Below, in pieces: positions 8,539 through 16,542 of a DNA stretch of 39,280 nucleotides. Positions within the stretch are counted from its first letter, which is position 1; each line of letters begins with the position of its first letter. The DNA lies in the NCBI GenBank assembly GCA_002725175.2, contig PBQX02000119.1:1-39280 (forward strand). Reading direction: 5' to 3'. Position numbers and translations under genes: made by a program. The notes under the pieces are model-generated. The model made no database searches, had not been told where the DNA came from, and was given only the letters and a program-made list of their open reading frames with translations. The stretch is from CACKLF01 sp002725175. GTDB taxonomy: Bacteria > Pseudomonadota > Alphaproteobacteria > Rhodobacterales > Rhodobacteraceae.

Positions 8539-9003
8539 ATGGATGCAATTGACAAAAATATACTTCGGCTTCTCCAAAAAGATGTCACCCTGCCGCTAAG
8601 TGAAATCGCCAATAGGGTAGGAATATCCAAAACTCCTTGCTGGAATAGAATTAGATCTATGGAGGAGAAAGGTATAATTCTTAACAAAATTGCTGTTTTG
8701 GATAACTCAAAGATAAACCTTGATGTGATTGTATTCCTTTCAATATCAGTTAGTCATCATTCTGACGAATGGGTGGAAACATTTTCGAAAACTGTAAAAA
8801 AATATGATCAAATAATCGAAGTGTATCGAGTTACAGGCTCAAACATGGACTACCTTTTAAAAATAGCCGCTCCTTCCGTAGGCGAATATGATCATTTTCA
8901 GCAGCAGTTAATAAATGAAATTGAATTCAGTAATATGTCATCAAGCATAGCTCTAAAAGAAATAAAGAGGGTTACTGCTCTGCCTCTTGATTTTTGTAAT
9001 TGA
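8539..9003 (+). CDS. Lrp/AsnC-family transcriptional regulator, DecR-like
   Basis: 154-residue regulator with an N-terminal winged helix-turn-helix (about residues 1-60: IDKNILRLLQKD, LPLSEIANRVGISKTPCWNRI) and a C-terminal RAM/AsnC ligand-binding domain. The TPCWNRI recognition helix, the HHSDEW segment and the YDHFQQQLI segment match the E. coli DecR (YbaO) subgroup. That subgroup senses cysteine and activates a desulfidase. Its position divergent from a sulfhydrylase gene fits control of sulfur amino-acid metabolism and probably of the metY promoter. The start ATG 8539 follows GGGATGG. The cysteine-sensing role is inferred from the subgroup and context. Confidence 0.88.
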   Translation: MDAIDKNILRLLQKDVTLPLSEIANRVGISKTPCWNRIRSMEEKGIILNKIAVLDNSKINLDVIVFLSISVSHHSDEWVETFSKTVKKYDQIIEVYRVTGSNMDYLLKIAAPSVGEYDHFQQQLINEIEFSNMSSSIALKEIKRVTALPLDFCN

Positions 9004-9056
9004 TGTAAGGAAGCTTAAAGCCTAAGTGGAGGAGAAAAGAGTTTCAAAAAGCTCCA

Positions 9057-10382
9057 TCAGAAATATCTTGTGAATCCTAAATTGATCCATTTGGAGTTAT
9101 CATATGAATAACTGGGATCATTAGGTTCTGCTTCTAAGAGTAAAATATTTGCCTTTATCTTTGTATAATCCGAAATGGAATATGTTGATTCTCCAGCTAG
9201 ATAAGAAGAACTTCCATTCATATTTCCTCCTACAGAAATTATAGCATTTAACTTTTCGTCCACTGTATTTCTAGAATATGCTACATTGTAAGATAAACTT
9301 TCAGTCTCTTCTAATAAAGCGCCCGAGGAGCCAGGAATGTAATAGACCCCAGCACTATCATCCCATAAAGAACCCTCCAAAGTTAAAGACAGTTGGTCAT
9401 AAGTACTAGGAGCATATTCAATCCCCAATGCAGCATCGGTCCTATCATCTTTCACAAGTCCAGACGCCTTAGATCTCTTTAAATTAATTTTCTTAGCCAA
9501 ATCAAATTTCACCAGATAATTTTCTATTTCTTTATGAGCGCTTATGCCTACCAAATTATATCGGCTTGAATCACTTAATCCCGAAGCAACATTAATAACC
9601 CCAACTCTCGGGAAAAGTGACCCTAAATAGAAATTTAACTGACCCCTCTCGATGTCAAATGACGATTTAAAACCAATTTCTGAACCAGAATCTTCGGAGA
9701 CTGAATTCACTGCGTGCAGTGTATCTCGATTAAAGCTGAAGAAAATTTCAGACGTGTTATTTGCAATAAAAACAGATGTTTCTCCTAACCACCTCGAGGA
9801 CAATTCCATTCCAGGTAAAGATTGACTTAAAATTGATTCTGCAGGATTGATCACATCTAATACAGAAGTTCCATCAACATCCCCCCAGGTTTTTCGGTAT
9901 TTTCCTAACTTCCACCTTAAGTTCTCTAATGAGTTTTGGATATTGAGGAGCATTAGGTCGTTTGAAACTTCCTTATTTTTTGAGTCAATTTCAAAATTTA
10001 CGGAAATATCTAAAAACCCAATTTTAGCTATCTCAGGTGAAGATGACATACTTAATATAAGCTTACTTTCTGAAGAACTTGAGCTTGAGAGATAGCTGTT
10101 AAAATTTCCAAATGTTATAGAACTTTGTATTAAATCAAATGCTGATTCACCCGAATTAACTTGGCCCTGAGACTCCTCTGAAATAACACCCTCTAATTCG
10201 ATCACTTCAGAATGATCAAAGTCTTCTTCTAACTCTAGTTCAATATCATCTTCAAAGAAATCGTCCTCTAATATTTCTTCTGAAAATGCCCAAACAGCAA
10301 ATGACAGGGTTAAAACGAACACTCTCAAGAACTGTTGAAAGCAGATCGTCAAAATTTTATTCTGTTTGGGCCCGTATGTCAT
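9057..10382 (-). CDS. Predicted outer-membrane beta-barrel protein with acidic N-terminal segment (DUF1302-like)
   Basis: 441-residue exported protein. The signal peptide (hydrophobic core about residues 18-31) has a probable cut after AFS at residue 34. A strikingly acidic stretch follows (about residues 35-64, more than half Asp/Glu), then a Ser-rich region and alternating-strand sequence ending in the aromatic residue Phe (RYF), as in outer-membrane barrels. GKYRKTWGDVDGTSVLDVINP (about residues 160-180) matches the RxxxNWGD...DVINP signature I associate with DUF1302-type proteins. It overlaps the LolA-like gene upstream by 26 bases, so translation is probably coupled. With the RND exporter upstream it probably forms an envelope export system for a lipid or other hydrophobic cargo. 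The exact role is unknown. Confidence 0.68.
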   Translation of the reverse strand: MTYGPKQNKILTICFQQFLRVFVLTLSFAVWAFSEEILEDDFFEDDIELELEEDFDHSEVIELEGVISEESQGQVNSGESAFDLIQSSITFGNFNSYLSSSSSSESKLILSMSSSPEIAKIGFLDISVNFEIDSKNKEVSNDLMLLNIQNSLENLRWKLGKYRKTWGDVDGTSVLDVINPAESILSQSLPGMELSSRWLGETSVFIANNTSEIFFSFNRDTLHAVNSVSEDSGSEIGFKSSFDIERGQLNFYLGSLFPRVGVINVASGLSDSSRYNLVGISAHKEIENYLVKFDLAKKINLKRSKASGLVKDDRTDAALGIEYAPSTYDQLSLTLEGSLWDDSAGVYYIPGSSGALLEETESLSYNVAYSRNTVDEKLNAIISVGGNMNGSSSYLAGESTYSISDYTKIKANILLLEAEPNDPSYSYDNSKWINLGFTRYF

Positions 10383-11244
10383 CTAAATGCTTTTTACGAA
10401 AAGCCTTATCTGTTAATGATCTTTTAGATAATAAGTCAGAGTTTATTTCCATTCCAAAATTAATTGATACCAGCATCATATTTGAAAGTCTTTTAGCATT
10501 GAGATTGAGGATAGTAGTCGATCTTGCAAGCCAAATATCATTAAGCTTTTCAATCTTTCCAACAAGTAGTCGTCTAATCTCGGCCCCTCTTTTATCATAC
10601 ATTTTTGCCTTAACAACGATTTCTTTATCTAAATCCACCCATAGTAGACTTTTTGAATATCGGCTTTTGATAGCTATATTAGGCTTCGGAGTCTGTTCAA
10701 TAATAGCTACTCGACTGCTTTTATAATTTGCTTCTTTCAACAATTTAAAATCGTAATCATTTAATTTCCCAGTTTCCTGATCTTCATTAGTAAATTCGGA
10801 CCCAAATATAGCTACAGGTTCGGCATCCGCATCAGAATTTGATGAGACAATTCTCTTAACCTTCCCTAAAGCAGATAAATAAAGCCAAGTCTCGTTGTCC
10901 TTACCTATTTCATCATAAGTATATACTAGCATACCCACACCTCGTTCTGCAGGTGGTTCAAGTATAAATGCGATACTTTGGTTATCTTTTCCGCTTGGAC
11001 CAGTATTAATCGCAACACTCTCGATTGTCTTTATCGTAGGTGCCTGACTACATTTAACTTTTTGATCTTTAATTCCATATTTGCAAGTCGATATTTTTAG
11101 CAGAGAAAACACGGACTCATTCCTCTCTCTTGAGTTTGCATCTACCATCTCCATGATTTCACGAGCTGTTTTAGCAAAACTGGTTCCGGAAAAAACACAA
11201 AAAACAAGATTAAGGAGGATAAAATTTCTTAACTTTTTAATCAT
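10357..11244 (-). CDS. Outer-membrane lipoprotein-sorting-protein-like (LolA-like) periplasmic protein
   Basis: About 295-residue periplasmic protein with a signal peptide (MIKKLRNF, hydrophobic core, cut after SFA at about residue 24). The mature part begins KTAREIMEMVDANSRERNE, and the internal features NETWLYLSALGKVKRIVSS and FGSEFTNEDQE are typical of the LolA-like family found beside RND/MMPL exporters. Such proteins are thought to carry lipidic material across the periplasm. The ATG at 11244 shares one base with the TGA of the upstream exporter (TGATG), which points to translational coupling. A TTG one codon earlier is possible but less likely. Its 3' end overlaps the next gene by 26 bases. 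Confidence 0.8.
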   Translation of the reverse strand: MIKKLRNFILLNLVFCVFSGTSFAKTAREIMEMVDANSRERNESVFSLLKISTCKYGIKDQKVKCSQAPTIKTIESVAINTGPSGKDNQSIAFILEPPAERGVGMLVYTYDEIGKDNETWLYLSALGKVKRIVSSNSDADAEPVAIFGSEFTNEDQETGKLNDYDFKLLKEANYKSSRVAIIEQTPKPNIAIKSRYSKSLLWVDLDKEIVVKAKMYDKRGAEIRRLLVGKIEKLNDIWLARSTTILNLNAKRLSNMMLVSINFGMEINSDLLSKRSLTDKAFRKKHLDDIRAQTE

Positions 11245-13892
11245 CAACTTCCCACACTAAGATTATTCTGTTTATTTACACCAAACTTTGGTTGAAAAAC
11301 ATGAACAAGAGCTGGCAAAAATAAAAGATCACAAATTAATGCAATAAATATCGCAAATGACCCGAAGATACCTACTCGTGCGATTCCTATATAATCGGAA
11401 AACCCAAGCAGTAAAAAAGACACTCCCAGAATCAAAGTGGTAAATGTAACTGCCCGACCAACTTCATCAATTGTGTGTTTCAATGCTTCACCCACGCTGT
11501 TGCCCCTTGATAAATTCATTCGGTAATGTGTTACGAAATGGATCGTATCATCTACGGCTATTCCAATTATAAGTGGGGCAATCATAAGAGTATCTGTATC
11601 TAAAGGAATTCCCAGCAAACCCATTAAACCAAAAGCTGAAACCGTTGGAAGAATATTTGGTATTATGCTTAAGATTCCACCGCTAACCGAACCCAATGTA
11701 ATCAGTAAAATCGCTGAAATAACTATAACAGCCAAAGCTAGTGACCTATATTGACTTTTTGATACTACTTCTCCCATCTGAAGCATTAATGCATAAGTCC
11801 CAGTGACCCCATATTCCATTTCCGGATAATTAGATCTTAATGGCTCCAAAGCTTTTTCTAAGTCAGCTTCCAAGTCTTCAAAAAGTTCGTTGTATTCCTT
11901 ACTACTCGCATTTAATAACTGAATAGTAATGTGGCTTTGTGAATAATCATCGGAAACAATTCGCCTTCGTTTATCAGGGTTAGAATTATTAAACAAGGAA
12001 AGCAACTGAACAACAGCAGTAGATGATTCAGGTAAGGAATACCCATTACTACCGCCCAATGTTTTGTTCACATCCATAACTATATCACTCAAAGAATATG
12101 TTCTGACAACATGTGACTGATATTTTTTTTCCATCAATTCCTGAAATTTAAACACAGCTTCGAGAACATCAACATCCGTAAAACCATCTAATTTTTTTAA
12201 ATCAATCATGATTTCCATGGACCCTGTTCCCGCCATCTTCTGATCAACAATATTATAAGTTTTTATAAGCTTCGTATCCTCCTTGAAAAGTTCCAAGAGA
12301 TTAGTATCTATTGTTGTTCTTGAAAGACCCAATCCACATAACGCAAGAAGAAATAAAAAACAAAAGATAATTGGAAATCGAAATTTAAAAGAAAAGTGAG
12401 GCAGAAGAGCTAGAAGTCCTGGCAACCACTCAGCAGTCAATAACCATCGAAGACCAAGAAGAGAAAAAACCTTTCCCAAAAACTCTACAGGTACCGAGAT
12501 AAATGAATATCTAGAGGATCCATTGCTCTTTCGTCTATCTATACTTTTATATGGGTGCCAAAACTCTAATAGGATTGGAAACACATAAAGAGTGAAAAGA
12601 AATGCTAAAAATACTCCTATTGCGGAAGAGATCCCAAACGTAACAAAATGTCCTATACCTCCTAAGGCTATGACGATCATGGCTGCCATGGTTGTGATAC
12701 TGGTTAATAAAATAGGAACTCCTGTTTTTTGGTAAGCCATTTTAATTGCTTCTTTATGATTAAGACCCCTTTTCCGAAATAATGTATACTCACTTAAAAC
12801 GTGAACACAGTCTGCAATTCCAACACCAAAAACCAGCATAACCGTTAGAGCCACTAGTTGTGTTGATGGAATTCCAAACCAAGCCATGCCACCAAAAACC
12901 CAAATAGTACAACTCGCTATACATGTCACAGTCCATAGAACCGCTGATCCCGACTTGAACAGACTAAAAAGCAGAAGAATTACAACAAAGAGAGCGACCA
13001 TTGCCAAAATTCCTGCCTGCCCGAGTATCTCGTATGCCATATCCGTCATTGGAGCGGTGCCAACTGGATAAAATTCGAATTCAGACGAGTACTTTGCTAA
13101 TAATCGATTGAGGGGAAACATAAGGTCTGAATATTCATCAGGAAGGGTAGGTTCATAAACGGTAGCATCGATTTCGATAGTCTCATCAACTTCAATTTCA
13201 AAATCATCTAATGCATTATCTAACTGATCTACTTCTGTACTATCAAGATTTTCTCCATTATCTAGTACCCGAACAGCGCCAAAATCTGTTTTCAATACTA
13301 TCCCACCAAAAGTAGCATCTTCAGAAAACATCAAAAGCTTTAAACTTTTTTGGTTTAGAGAAATTTCCGATATCTTCTTTGCGAGATCTCCTGTTATCTC
13401 AGAATTTTTTGGAATAATGTAGCGACTAATGAGGCTTTCCCCTTCATCAATCTCATAACGCTCATTAGCAAGTGATTGAACGTCTAAAATACGATTAAGG
13501 CCTTGAATCTCACCCTCTTCCAAGCCTAATTCGTTCAGATTTAGCTCATTCCAATTTTCAAGATCTTGGGTGAGTTTTCGCAGAGATGTCAAAGAACTAG
13601 GTGAAAATATATTATTGTCTTTAGCCCTATAGACAATAAATACCCCATCATCACTTCCAAATTGAGTCTTGAATTTCTCTAGCGCCTTAATAGATGGGTC
13701 GCCCTTGGGAAGCCAAGTTTCAAGACTAGAATCTAATTGAAATTTTGGAATACCCACAGCAAAAAAGAGTGTTGATCCAATAAAAAGTGCTAACCCAAAA
13801 TACCTATATGGCCTTACTCTAGATGGAATATTTGAAAAATATTCAGCCAGAAATAAGCTAAATGAAGTGAAAAAATTAGATAAGGTGTACAA
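11244..13892 (-). CDS. RND-superfamily (MMPL/COG1033) exporter
   Basis: 882-residue inner-membrane transporter with the duplicated RND plan. One TM helix (about residues 30-50) is followed by a large periplasmic loop (about 55-285) with DSSLETWLPKGDP and FGSDDGVFIVY, then a five-helix bundle (about 288-425). The second half repeats this, with a TM at about 500-520, a periplasmic loop and a helix bundle at about 715-870. VFGVGIADCVHVLSEY and IGIAVDDTIHFVTHY are the proton-relay helices with their Asp residues. The TTG start at 13892 is preceded by AGGGGG, and no in-frame ATG is near. It is first in a three-gene operon with a LolA-like and a barrel protein. The cargo is unknown; hydrophobic or lipid substrates are usual for this class. 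Confidence 0.88.
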   Translation of the reverse strand: MYTLSNFFTSFSLFLAEYFSNIPSRVRPYRYFGLALFIGSTLFFAVGIPKFQLDSSLETWLPKGDPSIKALEKFKTQFGSDDGVFIVYRAKDNNIFSPSSLTSLRKLTQDLENWNELNLNELGLEEGEIQGLNRILDVQSLANERYEIDEGESLISRYIIPKNSEITGDLAKKISEISLNQKSLKLLMFSEDATFGGIVLKTDFGAVRVLDNGENLDSTEVDQLDNALDDFEIEVDETIEIDATVYEPTLPDEYSDLMFPLNRLLAKYSSEFEFYPVGTAPMTDMAYEILGQAGILAMVALFVVILLLFSLFKSGSAVLWTVTCIASCTIWVFGGMAWFGIPSTQLVALTVMLVFGVGIADCVHVLSEYTLFRKRGLNHKEAIKMAYQKTGVPILLTSITTMAAMIVIALGGIGHFVTFGISSAIGVFLAFLFTLYVFPILLEFWHPYKSIDRRKSNGSSRYSFISVPVEFLGKVFSLLGLRWLLTAEWLPGLLALLPHFSFKFRFPIIFCFLFLLALCGLGLSRTTIDTNLLELFKEDTKLIKTYNIVDQKMAGTGSMEIMIDLKKLDGFTDVDVLEAVFKFQELMEKKYQSHVVRTYSLSDIVMDVNKTLGGSNGYSLPESSTAVVQLLSLFNNSNPDKRRRIVSDDYSQSHITIQLLNASSKEYNELFEDLEADLEKALEPLRSNYPEMEYGVTGTYALMLQMGEVVSKSQYRSLALAVIVISAILLITLGSVSGGILSIIPNILPTVSAFGLMGLLGIPLDTDTLMIAPLIIGIAVDDTIHFVTHYRMNLSRGNSVGEALKHTIDEVGRAVTFTTLILGVSFLLLGFSDYIGIARVGIFGSFAIFIALICDLLFLPALVHVFQPKFGVNKQNNLSVGS

Positions 13893-14010
13893 ATTTCCCC
13901 CTGAAAAGATTTTATATCATATAACTAATCCTCTTAGCTAAGTCTTTTTTTATATTTTCAAAATTCAATTTTTTGCTGAAGTATTTACGAAAATACTGAC
14001 TAGTAACAAC

Positions 14011-15423
14011 TTAAGATATTAACTTATAAGACTTCAATGCCCTTTCTCTTGAAAATTTTAAATCCACTACAGGCAAAGGGTAATTAACACCAAGCTCCAC
14101 TCCAGCATTTGCCAAAACATCTTCCGGAGCCTCCCAAGGACTAAACAGAAACCTATCTGGCATTTTCGAAAGCTCAGGTAGATATTTTCGAATATATCTT
14201 CCTTCTGGATCAAATTTTTTCGCTTGGGAAACTGGATTAAAAATTCGGAAATAAGGAGCCGCATCAGCTCCACAACCAGCTACCCACTGCCAGCCTGCTG
14301 CATTATTTGCCAGATCTGCATCAACTAATGTATTCCAAAACCAACGCTCTCCTTTACGCCAATGAATTAGTAAATTTTTTACCAAGAATGACCCCACAAT
14401 CATTCGCACTCGGTTATGCATATAGCCTGTATTCCAAAGTTCTCTCATCCCCGCATCTACCAAAGGAATTCCTGTAATTCCTTTGGTCCAAGCCTCAAAG
14501 CCAAACGCATTATTTTCCCAAGGAAAATTATCAAATTTCGTCTGTAAGTTTTCTTTTGGCAAATCAGGATTATAATACAATTGACTATAGGAAAATTCTC
14601 GCCAACCGAGCTGTTTGCAGAAAAGATCAGCCTGTGTATTATTTCCCTTTAAACGAGCACCATACCACAAATGATTAGGTGAAATTTCGCCAAAGTGTAA
14701 ATAAGGGGAAATGCGAGATAACGATGGCACAGAAGGAAAATCTCGGGCAATTTGATAATCTTCTATTCCATGCTTCATAAATTGACTGAATCTTGCAGCA
14801 GCTGCTTTCTCTCCGATTTTCCAATGATGTTTAATTTTAGAAACCCAAGGATTGTTAGGTAGCAAATTAAGTTCTGCGATGCTGACATTCTTATCAGCTA
14901 TATAAAAAATATTTTTATTTACCTTTATTTTTAAAGGTCTTCGAGGGGAAATAGAGTTAGAAAAAGCTTTGCGATAAAATGGGGTAAAAACTTTATAAGG
15001 ACTACCATCATCCTTTCTGATTTCCCATGGCTCCCATAACAATGAACCATTATAAGTCTTTACAATGAGGTTCTTTTTTGAAAGCTCATTTTTTATATTC
15101 TTGTCCCTTTTTATTCGCCAAGGTTCATAGCACCTGTTCCAATAAACTGCTTTTATCGAATAGGTTTCAATTAAGTTGCTAAGAATTTCAATTGGATTCC
15201 CACTTGCAATCCATAATTTTCCACCAAAAGATTTTTTTAGTGCCTCAAGGGAATGATGAAGCCAAAACTTGCTTGCTGCCCCTAAATAATTTTCACCCGA
15301 GTTATCTTTATCAAGAATATAAATTGGTAATAAATTCTCATGATTTGATGCTGCTGATAATGCTGGGTTATCACTCAAGCGCAAATCCTGACGAAACCAA
15401 CATATTGCAATATTTTTATTCAA
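14011..15423 (-). CDS. phrB: Deoxyribodipyrimidine photolyase (class I CPD photolyase)
   Basis: 470-residue flavoprotein that reverses UV-induced cyclobutane pyrimidine dimers with blue light. The N-terminal Rossmann domain begins ICWFRQDLRLSDNPAL, the usual photolyase/cryptochrome opening. The FAD-binding C-terminal half contains LGWREFSY (about 270-277), MRELWNTGYMHNRVRMIVGSFL, and WFWNTLVDADLANNAAGWQWVAGCG...YFRIFNP. These cover the flavin pocket and include the Asp/Asn residues that contact N5. The length is normal. The start is TTG at 15423, because an in-frame stop lies five codons upstream and the conserved domain begins at once. Photolyase fits a sunlit-water lifestyle. It is divergent from the yghU-like gene. 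Confidence 0.95.
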   Translation of the reverse strand: MNKNIAICWFRQDLRLSDNPALSAASNHENLLPIYILDKDNSGENYLGAASKFWLHHSLEALKKSFGGKLWIASGNPIEILSNLIETYSIKAVYWNRCYEPWRIKRDKNIKNELSKKNLIVKTYNGSLLWEPWEIRKDDGSPYKVFTPFYRKAFSNSISPRRPLKIKVNKNIFYIADKNVSIAELNLLPNNPWVSKIKHHWKIGEKAAAARFSQFMKHGIEDYQIARDFPSVPSLSRISPYLHFGEISPNHLWYGARLKGNNTQADLFCKQLGWREFSYSQLYYNPDLPKENLQTKFDNFPWENNAFGFEAWTKGITGIPLVDAGMRELWNTGYMHNRVRMIVGSFLVKNLLIHWRKGERWFWNTLVDADLANNAAGWQWVAGCGADAAPYFRIFNPVSQAKKFDPEGRYIRKYLPELSKMPDRFLFSPWEAPEDVLANAGVELGVNYPLPVVDLKFSRERALKSYKLIS

Positions 15424-15599
15424 AGGGGTAACTCTTTACTAAATTTTGGTTTACACTTTGGTAAAATGAAAAGTCATATGATATTACAAATCAGTTAAAA
15501 TAATATCAGTATGACAGTAAAACAAACTTGAAGATCTAAATCAAACCGAAAATCTAAAGATTTTGCTAAGAATTTAAATTTCTAGAAAGTAGAAAAACC

Positions 15600-16490
15600 A
15601 TGGACAGTCGAAAAGATTATTCTCCTCCAAAAATATGGAAATGGAAAGAGCCAAGCGGGGGTGCCTTCGCCAATATAAATAAACCAACTTCTGGAGCAAC
15701 ATATGAAGCAAATCTGCCTGTAGGCAAGCACCCACTGCAACTTTACTCTCAGGGAACACCTAATGGTGTGAAGGTAACCATAATGCTAGAGGAACTTCTG
15801 GCTCTTGGCTATACTGAGGCAGAGTATGATGCCTGGCTCTGCAAAATAGCAAAGGGAGAACAATTCTCCACGGGGTTTGTAAAAGCAAATCCTAATTCTA
15901 AAATACCAGTTTTAATTGACAAAAGCTCCAAGCATCCTCAACGCGTATTCGAATCTGGAGCTATTTTGCTATACCTTTCGGAGAAATTTAATGAGTTTAT
16001 GCCTCAAGACTTTAGCGAAAAAACAGAATGCCTTTCCTGGTTATTCTGGCAAATGGGAAGTGCCCCTTATTTAGGCGGAGGGTTTGGTCACTTCTATAAA
16101 TATGCCCCTATAAAAATACGCTATGCAATTGACCGGTACGCAATGGAAACAAAGAGGCAATTAGATGTCCTAGAAAATAGACTTAAAGAGGTAAAGTTTG
16201 TAGGGGGTCAAACTTATTCAATCGCAGATATTGCTATTTGGTCTTGGTACGGCCAACTTGTGCTAGGGCGCTTATATTCAGCGGAAGATTTTTTGGATGT
16301 TAAAAGCTATAAGACAGTTCTGGCGTGGGCAAAAGAAATAGATTCCAGACCTGCTGTAAAGAGAGGGCGAATGGTTAATCGTCATTTTGGAGACCCTGAA
16401 ATGCAATTACATGAACGCCATGATGCATCCGATTTCGATTTAAGAAATGAGGCAGTATTGATAAAGAACAACTCTACAGAGAAAAAGTAA
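15600..16490 (+). CDS. yghU: YghU-type glutathione S-transferase / disulfide-bond oxidoreductase
   Basis: 296-residue Nu-class glutathione transferase with clear full-length resemblance to E. coli YghU. Matching blocks include GGAFANIN, LPVGKHPLQLYS, GTPNGVKVTIMLEELL, NPNSKIPVL, FESGAILLYL, WLFWQMGSAPYLGGGFGHFY, RPAVKRGR and QLHERHDASDF. The thioredoxin-fold domain (about residues 45-130) has the Thr-Pro-Asn loop (53-55) that binds glutathione in place of a catalytic Ser or Cys. An all-helical C-terminal domain follows. Known members reduce disulfides and organic peroxides with two bound glutathiones. It stands alone, convergent with pyruvate carboxylase. Confidence 0.93.
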   Translation: MDSRKDYSPPKIWKWKEPSGGAFANINKPTSGATYEANLPVGKHPLQLYSQGTPNGVKVTIMLEELLALGYTEAEYDAWLCKIAKGEQFSTGFVKANPNSKIPVLIDKSSKHPQRVFESGAILLYLSEKFNEFMPQDFSEKTECLSWLFWQMGSAPYLGGGFGHFYKYAPIKIRYAIDRYAMETKRQLDVLENRLKEVKFVGGQTYSIADIAIWSWYGQLVLGRLYSAEDFLDVKSYKTVLAWAKEIDSRPAVKRGRMVNRHFGDPEMQLHERHDASDFDLRNEAVLIKNNSTEKK

Positions 16491-16542
16491 CCATATATTT
16501 TTTACTGAGAAAAATACTGGTCAAAAAAAGTTCTTTTCTCTG

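Noticed and set aside
10286..10726. 146-codon plus-strand frame across the LolA-like/barrel gene overlap
   Set aside because: Antisense to two clear genes with signal peptides; its product resembles no family.
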